Positions 14,340 to 21,619 of a stretch of 64,000 nucleotides of DNA are shown here, piece after piece. Both the position numbers and the translations under genes were made by a program. The first letter of the stretch is position 1, and each line of letters begins with the position of its first letter. The stretch comes from UBA7672 sp964529555 (lineage in GTDB: Bacteria; Pseudomonadota; Alphaproteobacteria; Caulobacterales; Hyphomonadaceae): positions 28,955 through 92,954 of the forward strand of contig CAZGWV010000002.1 in the NCBI GenBank assembly GCA_964529555.1, written 5' to 3'. The notes beneath the pieces are model-generated. The model did not search any database. It was given only the letters and a program-made list of their open reading frames with translations, and had not been told where the DNA came from.

Positions 14340-14777
14340 ATGGTCGATCTGGATGACAAGGACCATCAGATCCTCGCGGCGCTGAAAGGCAATGCGCGGA
14401 TCAGCAATGCGGAGCTTGCGCGGCGTGTCGCTCTGTCGCCGAGCGCATGCCTGGCGCGTGTCCGGCGCCTTGAACGCTGCGGGATCATTGTGGGCTACCG
14501 TGCGATTGTCGGGCGTGCGGGTTCGCGCGAGCAGGTCGAAGGCTGGGCGGATATCCGTTTCATCGATCCGCCGCCGGGTTTCATGGAGCGGTTCGCGCAG
14601 CTTGTCGCGGCCGCGCCGGAAATCATCGAAGCTCACCGCGTTGCGGGCCGTTATGATTACGTCGTTCGCTTTTGCTCCGGCGACATTGGATCGTGGAACC
14701 AATTCCGGAAGGATCTCGACGCTCTCGGCTGCAATGCACAGTCGCGTTTCAGCCTTTTGGTTGAGCCACTAAAATGA
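14340..14777 (+). CDS. Lrp/AsnC-family transcriptional regulator
   Basis: A 145-aa protein from ATG 14340. The N-terminal helix-turn-helix reads LDDKDHQILAALKGNARISN then AELARRVALSPSACLARVRR, the classic AsnC pattern. The C-terminal alpha/beta (RAM) domain follows with the conserved IIEAHRVAGRYDYVVRF. The length is normal. It stands alone between the lasso island and the hipBA pair. Upstream in-frame codons to 14232 show no family similarity, so the internal start is preferred. The regulated target is unknown; amino-acid transport or metabolism genes are usual for the family. Confidence 0.88.
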   Translation: MVDLDDKDHQILAALKGNARISNAELARRVALSPSACLARVRRLERCGIIVGYRAIVGRAGSREQVEGWADIRFIDPPPGFMERFAQLVAAAPEIIEAHRVAGRYDYVVRFCSGDIGSWNQFRKDLDALGCNAQSRFSLLVEPLK

Positions 14778-14848
14778 TGCCGATGCTTCAAATCATATAT
14801 TTTTACATATCGCGATGACCATCTGATATAGCTTTATAGCTAAGCCTC

Positions 14849-14880
14849 TTGACAAATCACGATATGTTAACATATATCAC
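14849..14880 (+). promoter_or_regulatory. Promoter and palindromic operator of the hipBA-like operon
   Basis: A -35-like TTGACA near 14850 is followed by the perfect palindrome ATATGTTAACATAT near 14863-14876, which overlaps the -10 region (TATATC). It ends about 20 bp before the antitoxin start. HipB proteins repress their own operon by binding such palindromes. Confidence 0.55.
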
Positions 14881-14896
14881 CAACTACAGGTGATAT

Positions 14897-15589
14897 ATGG
14901 AAGTAGATCATACTCCCGAACTTGGAGAACTTGGCCTTCTCCTAAAGGCTGCGCGCAAGACGAAGGGGCTAAGCCAGCGAGCGCTTAGTCAGCGCGCGGG
15001 TATACCCCAAAGCCATGTGTCCAAGATCGAAGCCGGACAGGTGAATTTGCAGGTGACGAGCCTGATGCAGATCGCACGCGCCCTGGGCCTTGAAATGATG
15101 CTGGTCCCACAAAAAGTCATTCCTGCGGTCGAGGCGATAACACATTCTCAAACGCCATCGCCCTCCGGTACACGTTCCCACACAGCTGAGTCACCCGTTG
15201 TGAGTGAAGCGCGCGAAGCACTGCGGAAAGTCGCGAAAGATGTAGAACGTATCTCGCGTGCGCTGGGCTCACTTCCAGAACTGGATCGCCTCGCCGCAAC
15301 CGCGCGCGACCTGCAGCGACTTCCTTTGACGCCAAATCTCGCAGATCAGGTTCGGGATAGGCTGAAAGACATTCTTCCCACGCAGACTCAGCTGAAGACG
15401 GCAATGAAGACGCATCAGGACGTCGTCGATCTCCTCAAGGCCCCCGCGCTTGCGGATGCGCTGAAAGCAGCGTCGCTGGCGGCCGAGAACCTGCGTCAAA
15501 TACGTAACGCGCTCGCGCATGGCGCGGCGCCGGCGTCCATCCAATCCATGCCTGCCTATCGTCTGACCGATGGAGACGTAGATGCCTGA
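14897..15589 (+). CDS. HipB-like antitoxin, XRE regulator with long C-terminal extension
   Basis: A 230-aa protein. The XRE domain (about 8-70) reads LGLLLKAARKTKGLSQRALS then QRAGIPQSHVSKIEAGQVNL, a clear helix-turn-helix followed by an ARALGLEMMLVP strand as in HipB. The rest, about 150 residues rich in Ala, Arg and Glu, looks helical and is not found in the short HipB of E. coli (about 90 aa). Its stop overlaps the toxin start by 8 bp, so the two are translationally coupled. It should neutralise the HipA-like kinase and repress the operon at the palindrome upstream. Confidence 0.88.
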   Translation: MEVDHTPELGELGLLLKAARKTKGLSQRALSQRAGIPQSHVSKIEAGQVNLQVTSLMQIARALGLEMMLVPQKVIPAVEAITHSQTPSPSGTRSHTAESPVVSEAREALRKVAKDVERISRALGSLPELDRLAATARDLQRLPLTPNLADQVRDRLKDILPTQTQLKTAMKTHQDVVDLLKAPALADALKAASLAAENLRQIRNALAHGAAPASIQSMPAYRLTDGDVDA

Positions 15590-16805
15590 CGTTTCCGCTC
15601 TCAATGTCGAACTTCATGGCAAGCAGGTTGGCACGCTCACACGGTTCCCGGACGGCAGGAACCTGTTCGTCTTCTCGAAAGACTACATCGAAGATTTGCA
15701 GCGCGATACGCTGAGCCTGTCTTTCAAGGACGTTCTCGGCAATCTCGACACCGAAACGCGTCCAACGCGGCTCAAACTGCCCACCTTCTTTTCCAACCTT
15801 CTCCCCGAAGGGCATCTACGGACATACCTCGCCGAACGCGCCGGAGTGAATCGCGAACGAGAGTTCTTCCTGATGTGGGTGCTGGGTCAGGACTTGCCAG
15901 GCGCCATCCGCATCGTTCCACCTGATGGAGCCGACTTGCCGACAAGCACGCCGGCAGAATCGACCGAGAGTGCGGGAGCAGCCACATCTGCCCTGCACTT
16001 CTCATTGGCGGGCGTGCAGCTGAAATTCTCGGCAGTCAAGGAAGCGGCCGGAGGTCTCACAATCCCCGCGAACGGCGTGGGCGGATCCTGGATTGTGAAG
16101 CTACCCTATGAACATCATCGCAACGTCCCCGAGAATGAGTTCGCGATGATGGAGCTTGCCCGGCGCACTGGCATCGACGTGCCTGAAACGCAACTGATGC
16201 CGATTGCGGACATAGAAGGTTTGCCGGCGGATACCGCGAAGCTCGGTTCGCATGCGTTTGTCATCAAACGCTTCGATCGCCTCGAAAACGGTGGGCGGGT
16301 ACACATCGAAGACTTCGCCCAAATCTTTGGCCTCTATCCGGAGAGCAAATACAGACGCGCCAATTTCGACATGATCGCGCGTGTTTTCGCCGCCGAGACC
16401 GGCGAGGCCGGCGTCGTCGAATTCATCCGCCGCTTTACGTTCAACGCGCTGATCGGCAATGGCGACATGCATCTCAAGAACTGGTCGGTCATCTACCCGG
16501 ACAGACGGACCGCAGCCATTGCCCCAGCCTACGATTTTGTCGCGACCGTGCACTACATGCCTGACGAAGGCCTCGCGCTGAACTTCGCAGACACGAAGTC
16601 CTTTACGGATCTCACTCTGGCGCGCTTCGATCGCTTCGCTGACCGGATCAGAGTGCCTGCGGCGCTGGTGCGCGACACCGTCCGGGCAACGACGGAGCGT
16701 TTTCATGCCGTCTGGGAGGAGCGCAAGGACCTCCCCGTCTCGAAATCGCTCGCAGCCGCAATCGAGACGCACATGACATCCGTACCGATCAGCAGAGAGG
16801 CGTGA
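15582..16805 (+). CDS. HipA-like serine/threonine kinase toxin
   Basis: A 407-aa protein of HipA length. The N-terminal subdomain is at about 5-105. The ATP-loop region SLAGVQLKFSA near residue 140 corresponds to the autophosphorylated Ser loop of HipA. The C-terminal kinase half has the catalytic segment NGDMHLKNWS near 292 and the Mg-binding AYDFVAT near 316. HipA kinases inactivate tRNA synthetases such as GltX by phosphorylation and cause growth arrest. It is coupled to the antitoxin gene upstream. The pair lies just before the conjugation genes and could stabilise that element. Confidence 0.92.
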   Translation: MPDVSALNVELHGKQVGTLTRFPDGRNLFVFSKDYIEDLQRDTLSLSFKDVLGNLDTETRPTRLKLPTFFSNLLPEGHLRTYLAERAGVNREREFFLMWVLGQDLPGAIRIVPPDGADLPTSTPAESTESAGAATSALHFSLAGVQLKFSAVKEAAGGLTIPANGVGGSWIVKLPYEHHRNVPENEFAMMELARRTGIDVPETQLMPIADIEGLPADTAKLGSHAFVIKRFDRLENGGRVHIEDFAQIFGLYPESKYRRANFDMIARVFAAETGEAGVVEFIRRFTFNALIGNGDMHLKNWSVIYPDRRTAAIAPAYDFVATVHYMPDEGLALNFADTKSFTDLTLARFDRFADRIRVPAALVRDTVRATTERFHAVWEERKDLPVSKSLAAAIETHMTSVPISREA

Positions 16806-16888
16806 ACAGAATAGCCAACTGTTCCACGAACGATCTGCCCCAATAAGAAACAGGCGCTATCCCGCTTTCGGAGCGAAGACACTGTCTG

Positions 16889-16955
16889 CCGCATAGCGTG
16901 CGGCTTAGACGAAACGTTATGCGGCGACGCGCTTGATTGACCGCATATCATGCGG
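16889..16955. promoter_or_regulatory. Pair of CCGCAT-N3-TGCGG palindromes before the transfer operon
   Basis: CCGCATAGCGTGCGG (16889-16903) and CCGCATATCATGCGG (16941-16955) share the CCGCAT/TGCGG arms. Their centres are 52 bp apart, close to five helical turns. They lie 50-115 bp upstream of the traF-like start. Two spaced operators of this type suggest a dimeric repressor or activator controlling the transfer genes. Confidence 0.5.
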
Positions 16956-17004
16956 CGTCCACCGGGCAATTTTCTTGCGGCGTTGTTTCCACGGAGGGAG
17001 CAAC

Positions 17005-17586
17005 GTGAAGACAGACTCTGGATGTCCGCAAAATCAGACCGTCACTGTCGAGCGCGAGCCTGCTCGTTCGAAGCGACGGATGCTGCTCATCGTGCTGCTG
17101 ACGATGATCGGCGCGTGTCTGGGCGTCCTGTCCCTGCAGCCCCGTTCGCCGCGGCTTGCCTGGAACTACACGGAGAGCGTCGCCCTCGGTCTCTACCACA
17201 TCGATCAAGCCACGCCTCAGAAGGGTGACCTGTTGGCCGTTGCTCCCGCCGGCGCAGTGCTGGAAGTGCTTAGTCAATACAAAGTCCTTCCATCAAACCG
17301 GGTTCTACTGAAGCATCTCGCCGCGTCGGCTGGCGATACGGTTTGCCGCCACGCTACAAGCCTCACGATCAACGGCGCATTTGCTGCAACAGCTCTTGAG
17401 ACCACGAAATCCGGCATTTCATTGCCGTTGTGGGAAGGTTGCAAGCAGCTATCGACGGACCAAATCTTTCTTCTTGCGCCCCATCCCCTCTCCTTCGACG
17501 GCCGCTATTTCGGTCCGACGGACGCTCATCAGATCATTGGTGTCGCACGGCCGCTTCTCCTGCTCGACGATCGAGTTTCGTCATGA
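17005..17586 (+). CDS. Conjugative transfer signal peptidase TraF-like (S26 family)
   Basis: A 193-aa protein from GTG 17005, chosen because GGAGGGAG lies just upstream. One membrane helix (MLLIVLLTMIGACLGVLSL) anchors it. The periplasmic serine peptidase domain carries the Ser motif TESVALGLYHI, and the general-base Lys lies in VLLKHLAASAGDTVCR. TraF of IncP plasmids processes and cyclises the TrbC pilin, which is encoded four genes downstream. Its stop overlaps the start of the VirD4 gene (ATGA). Confidence 0.88.
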   Translation: MKTDSGCPQNQTVTVEREPARSKRRMLLIVLLTMIGACLGVLSLQPRSPRLAWNYTESVALGLYHIDQATPQKGDLLAVAPAGAVLEVLSQYKVLPSNRVLLKHLAASAGDTVCRHATSLTINGAFAATALETTKSGISLPLWEGCKQLSTDQIFLLAPHPLSFDGRYFGPTDAHQIIGVARPLLLLDDRVSS

Positions 17587-19574
17587 GCGCGGGCCGGATC
17601 TTCTGGGGGCAGATTGTCTGTGTGCTTGGCGCCTTCATGGCGAGCATGGTGACGGCCACGCAATGGACGGCTGATGCGCTCGGTTATCAGCCACAACTCG
17701 GCGAACCAGATCTGGTCCTCTGGGACATCCGCTTCTACGCGCCCTGGAAGCTTTTCATCTGGTGGTACCATTATGATCTCTACGCCCGTGACATCTTCCA
17801 GACCGGCGGGCTGATCTTCCTTGCCGGCGTCGCTTTCGCCGTACTCCTCGCCTTTGCCTTCTCTCTCTGGAGGGCACGCGAGAGCAAGAACACCGACACC
17901 TACGGGACGGCGCGCTGGGCGACAACGCGCGATGTGCGCCGGCTTGATCTCCCACGTGGAGACGGCGTCGTGCTCGGATCGTTCAACCGGCAGCTCCTCC
18001 AGCATGACGGAGATGAGCATGTCCTCGTGGTCGCGCCGACCAATACCGGCAAGAGCGTCGGCGTCTCCCTCCCCACCGGCCTCGTCTGGCGCCATTCCTA
18101 CATTGCGTTGGACCTCAAGGGCGAGAACTGGACGATCACGTCGGGGCTGCGGTCTTCGTTCGGCCCAGTCTATCGCTTTGCGCCAACGGAATCAGGCGCA
18201 CATCGCTACAATCCGCTGACCCAGATCCGCCGCGGCGAAGCAGAGGTTCGCGACGCCCAGGTACTGGCCGATATGCTGGTCGACCCCGAGGGCACCCTGC
18301 GCGAGCGGAGTCACTGGCAGCTGCGCGCCTTCGAGCTGCTGGTCGCAGTGATTCTGTGGGCGCTCTATGTCGAGAAGAACAAGACGCTGGCGCGCCTGGC
18401 CGAACTGCTGGCCGACCCACAGCGGCCGATTACCAAGCTTCTGGAAGACATGCTTGGGCGGCCGATCAAGAATGGCGCCCCCCACCCGGTGGTCGCCGCA
18501 GGCGCTCGCCAGCTTCTCGACATGGCGGAAGCCGAACGTTCCGGCGTCGTCTCGACAGCGCTTGGCTATCTGGCCCTCTATCGCGATCCGGTTCTCGCAC
18601 GCGCCACCGAAGCCTCCGACTTCGCCATCGAAGATATCATCTCCGGCGCACGGCCCGTTTCACTCTATCTGATCATTCCGCCCGAAGAAATTTCCAGGTT
18701 GAAGGCGCTGCTGCGCCTCGTGCTCAACCAGATCCTGAAGCGCCTCACCGAGATCGCGGGCCAGCAACAGGGCGCCGGGCGGCGCGTCCTCCTGATGCTG
18801 GACGAGTTCCCCCAACTCGGGAAGCTGGACTTCTTCGAACACGCCCTCGCCTACATCCGGGGCTACAAAATCAAGGCTTGTCTGGTCGCGCAGTCACTCA
18901 ACCAGATCTCGCAGACCTATGGCGAGCATTCTTCCATTCTCGACAACGCCCATGTGCGGGTCGCCTTCGCATGCAATGACGAGCGCACCGCCAAGCGCGT
19001 CTCCGACATGCTGGGCGTCACCACTGAAACCCGTGCGCAAATGAACTACGCCGGCTCACGCATGGCGCCCTGGCTTGGCCACACCATGGTCTCGCGCCAG
19101 GAAGTGCCGCGTCCGCTGCTGACGCCCGGCGAAGTGATGCAGTTGCCGCCGTCGGATGCGCTGATCCTCACCGGCGGTTCGCCGCCGATCCGCGCGAAGA
19201 AGGTCCGGTATTTCGAGGAGCCAGCCTTCCGGTCGCGGCTGCGCCCGCCCGTTCGGCTGACGCCGCAATCCGGACCGGGCGTCCCCACCGCCTGGTCCGG
19301 CATGGCCGGACCGCCGCCGCCAGCGCCAGCTCCGTCTCCGTCCAGGGCCGCCAAGGCGCCAGCGGCCGCACGTCCAACGACGCGGCGGGGCGGCAGCGCG
19401 CAACAACACGCATTCGACTTCGGATCGTCCGCAGCCGCGAGCAGCACACCTCCGGCCGCAGCGCCGATTCGCGACCACGCAGACGATCGCACCCCAGAAA
19501 CTTTGGATCCGGGCGATCCGATACGCCTCCAGTTCGGTCTCGACACCGATCTTTTCGACAGCTCCGGGCGGTGA
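17583..19574 (+). CDS. Type IV coupling protein VirD4/TraG
   Basis: A 663-aa inner-membrane ATPase that delivers the relaxase-DNA complex to the mating channel. Two N-terminal membrane helices are visible (VCVLGAFMASMVTA and LIFLAGVAFAVLLAFAFSLW). Walker A APTNTGKSVG is near residue 151 and Walker B VLLMLDEFPQLG near 402. The last 100 residues are Pro/Ala-rich and probably disordered. The ATG at 17583 overlaps the traF stop; earlier in-frame codons from 17430 lie inside traF. It is first of the coupled gene series copG-trbB and onward. Confidence 0.93.
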   Translation: MSAGRIFWGQIVCVLGAFMASMVTATQWTADALGYQPQLGEPDLVLWDIRFYAPWKLFIWWYHYDLYARDIFQTGGLIFLAGVAFAVLLAFAFSLWRARESKNTDTYGTARWATTRDVRRLDLPRGDGVVLGSFNRQLLQHDGDEHVLVVAPTNTGKSVGVSLPTGLVWRHSYIALDLKGENWTITSGLRSSFGPVYRFAPTESGAHRYNPLTQIRRGEAEVRDAQVLADMLVDPEGTLRERSHWQLRAFELLVAVILWALYVEKNKTLARLAELLADPQRPITKLLEDMLGRPIKNGAPHPVVAAGARQLLDMAEAERSGVVSTALGYLALYRDPVLARATEASDFAIEDIISGARPVSLYLIIPPEEISRLKALLRLVLNQILKRLTEIAGQQQGAGRRVLLMLDEFPQLGKLDFFEHALAYIRGYKIKACLVAQSLNQISQTYGEHSSILDNAHVRVAFACNDERTAKRVSDMLGVTTETRAQMNYAGSRMAPWLGHTMVSRQEVPRPLLTPGEVMQLPPSDALILTGGSPPIRAKKVRYFEEPAFRSRLRPPVRLTPQSGPGVPTAWSGMAGPPPPAPAPSPSRAAKAPAAARPTTRRGGSAQQHAFDFGSSAAASSTPPAAAPIRDHADDRTPETLDPGDPIRLQFGLDTDLFDSSGR

Positions 19575-20026
19575 GACGCAAGATGGCGCGCATCAAGATC
19601 ACGGCCTATGTGACACCCGACGTCGCGGACACGCTCAAACGTGTCGCGGCGATGGAAGACCGCAGTTTCTCCGACATCATCGAAGACTCGATTGTTCAGC
19701 GTCTCGCAGATGTTGGTCGTGATGCCGAGCAAGCCGCGCTGATGGTCCGGCTTGGCCAGATCGTTGATCGTCTGGATGGCGTCGAGAGGGGGCAGCAGAC
19801 ACATTTCGAGCTGACGGCTCAGACCTCGCGCTTCCTTCTGAGCGTGGCGCCGGAGATCGCCGAAGCAGATCGGTCGGCGCTCGCGGCGCGTGGCGTGGAC
19901 CGCCTGCGCAACATTCTGTCACTCGTCATCTCAAGGCTGGCCGCGGGAGACGGCGCCTTGCAGGAGATCGTGTCGAGCGCGTCGTCGCCCGCCATGCGTA
20001 CAGGACATCGGGAGGCGGCTGAGTGA
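19571..20026 (+). CDS. CopG/ribbon-helix-helix-like protein of the trb operon
   Basis: A 151-aa protein, or 147 from ATG 19583. The first 45 residues (MARIKITAYVTPDVADTLKR, then AAMEDRSFSDIIEDSIV) fit a ribbon-helix-helix fold. The remaining part is helical. GTG 19571 overlaps the VirD4 stop, and its own stop overlaps the trbB GTG. A protein of this kind is standard between traG and trbB in alphaproteobacterial transfer elements and may be an autoregulator; its exact role is not settled. Confidence 0.8.
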   Translation: MRRKMARIKITAYVTPDVADTLKRVAAMEDRSFSDIIEDSIVQRLADVGRDAEQAALMVRLGQIVDRLDGVERGQQTHFELTAQTSRFLLSVAPEIAEADRSALAARGVDRLRNILSLVISRLAAGDGALQEIVSSASSPAMRTGHREAAE

Positions 20027-21012
20027 GCACGCCTTCCACATCACCCACTGATCCGAACCGCGGCATCGCCATGCTGGCGACGGCGCTCGGCCCTTCCGTG
20101 GCTCTCATGCTGGAAGCGCCGGACACGATCGAGGTCATCGCCAATCCTGATGGCCGACTCTGGGTCGAGCAGGTCGGCAAGGGCCGTGTTCCGACGCTCT
20201 ATCGGCTTGAAGCCACGGAAGCCGAACGTGTCATTCGCCTCGTCGCGACACTGACAGGAGCCGAGGTCAATCGTGACAGGCCCATCGTGTCCGCCGAGCT
20301 TCCGCCGCGCGGCGAACGGTTCGAGGGCGTGCTACCGCCCGTGTCGCGGGCGCCGTGTTTCGCCATCCGCAAACCGGCCGGCCAGGTGTTCACACTCGAT
20401 GACTATCTTGCCGCCGGCGTCATCACACCTGAGCAAGCCAACCAGCTCCGGCAGGCTGTCGCTGGCCATGCCAACATCATCGTCGCCGGCGGAACAGGAT
20501 CGGGCAAGACCACGCTCGCCAACGCCCTGCTCCACGAGATTGCGCTTCTCAACGAGCGCGTCGTCATTCTGGAAGACACGCGTGAGCTGCAGTGCGCCGC
20601 CGATGACGTCGTGGCGCTGCGCACGCAACCGGGATCGGTCAGCCTCTCCGATCTGGTCCGTTCAACGCTAAGGCTGCGTCCGGATCGCATCATTGTCGGC
20701 GAAGTCCGTGGGCCGGAAGCGCTCGATCTGCTGAAAGCGTGGAACACCGGCCATCCAGGCGGCATCGCCACCCTGCACGCCAACTCGGCGCAGGCTGCGC
20801 TCGCGCGGCTGGAACAGCTCACCATGGAAGTCTGCGAGACGCCGCCTTGCGCATTGATCGCGGAAGCCATCGACCTTGTCGTCTACATCGAGCGCGGCGG
20901 TCCCGCCGGCCGCCGCATTCCGGAAATCTTCGCGCCCAAGCTTCGGCCGGCGCGAGACCCCGCCGCGCGAGGGGTTGACGCGCATGATCACACCAACAGG
21001 AGCAACCAATGA
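20023..21012 (+). CDS. trbB: Conjugal transfer ATPase TrbB (VirB11 family)
   Basis: A 329-aa hexameric secretion ATPase. Walker A GGTGSGKTTLAN is near residue 156. The Asp box ILEDTREL and Walker B-like LRLRPDRIIVGEVRGPEALD follow, then the His-box segment GHPGGIATLHANS. It energises pilus assembly and substrate passage from the cytoplasmic face. It starts at GTG 20023, overlapping the gene before, and its stop overlaps the trbC start at 21009. Confidence 0.95.
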   Translation: MSTPSTSPTDPNRGIAMLATALGPSVALMLEAPDTIEVIANPDGRLWVEQVGKGRVPTLYRLEATEAERVIRLVATLTGAEVNRDRPIVSAELPPRGERFEGVLPPVSRAPCFAIRKPAGQVFTLDDYLAAGVITPEQANQLRQAVAGHANIIVAGGTGSGKTTLANALLHEIALLNERVVILEDTRELQCAADDVVALRTQPGSVSLSDLVRSTLRLRPDRIIVGEVRGPEALDLLKAWNTGHPGGIATLHANSAQAALARLEQLTMEVCETPPCALIAEAIDLVVYIERGGPAGRRIPEIFAPKLRPARDPAARGVDAHDHTNRSNQ

Positions 21013-21341
21013 GACTGCAGACAACGACCGGCATGGTCATGCGTACGGTGGGGCTTGGCGCCGCCGTCCTACTGATGAGCGGCGCCGCGCATGCTGCAAC
21101 GGGCGGCAGCGGCATGCCTTGGGAAGGGCCGCTGACGGCCGTGATGGATTCGATCACCGGTCCGGTCGCCACCATCATCGCCATCCTCATTATCGTCGCG
21201 ACTGGTCTCACGCTCGCTTTCGGGGATGTAGGCCAAGGCTTCAAGAAGCTGCTGCAGATCCTGTTCGGTCTCGCCATCGTGTTCGCGGCCACCAGCTTCT
21301 TCCTGCCGCTCGTGGGCGGCGGCGGCGCGGTCATTTCGTAG
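21009..21341 (+). CDS. trbC: Conjugal transfer pilin TrbC
   Basis: A 110-aa pro-pilin. It has a signal sequence (VGLGAAVLLMSGAAHAA) and two hydrophobic helices (ATIIAILIIVATGLTLAFG and ILFGLAIVFAATSFFLPLVG), the topology of VirB2/TrbC pilins. The TraF-like peptidase encoded upstream is expected to cut and possibly cyclise it. The start overlaps the trbB stop. Confidence 0.92.
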   Translation: MRLQTTTGMVMRTVGLGAAVLLMSGAAHAATGGSGMPWEGPLTAVMDSITGPVATIIAILIIVATGLTLAFGDVGQGFKKLLQILFGLAIVFAATSFFLPLVGGGGAVIS

Positions 21342-21352
21342 GAGCGATGACC

Positions 21353-21619
21353 ATGCGCGATCCCCGCGATGTTCCAGGCTATCTGGCCCCGGTCCGCCAG
21401 GCGCTGATCCAACCCATCCTCATGGGCGGCGCGCCGCGGTCCTACGCCATCCTCAGTGGCACGCTGGCGGCGATCGTCGCTTTCGCCGGCGCGATCGTAC
21501 CGGGGATTGTTCTGGGCATCGCGGGGCATGTGCTCGGCGTTTTCCTCGCGCGGCGCGATCCCGACGTCATTGAAGTCCTGAAGCGCGCCATGCGCATCCC
21601 AAATCGCCTGGAACAATGA
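21353..21619 (+). CDS. trbD: Conjugal transfer protein TrbD (VirB3-like)
   Basis: An 88-aa inner-membrane protein. After a conserved polar start (MRDPRDVPGYLAPVRQALIQ) come the PILMGGAPR motif typical of TrbD and two close membrane helices (AILSGTLAAIVAFAGAIVPG, IVLGIAGHVLGVF). ATG 21353 lies 8 bp after GGAG; the ATG at 21347 is too close to it. The stop overlaps trbE. VirB3-type proteins work with the TrbE ATPase. Confidence 0.9.
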   Translation: MRDPRDVPGYLAPVRQALIQPILMGGAPRSYAILSGTLAAIVAFAGAIVPGIVLGIAGHVLGVFLARRDPDVIEVLKRAMRIPNRLEQ

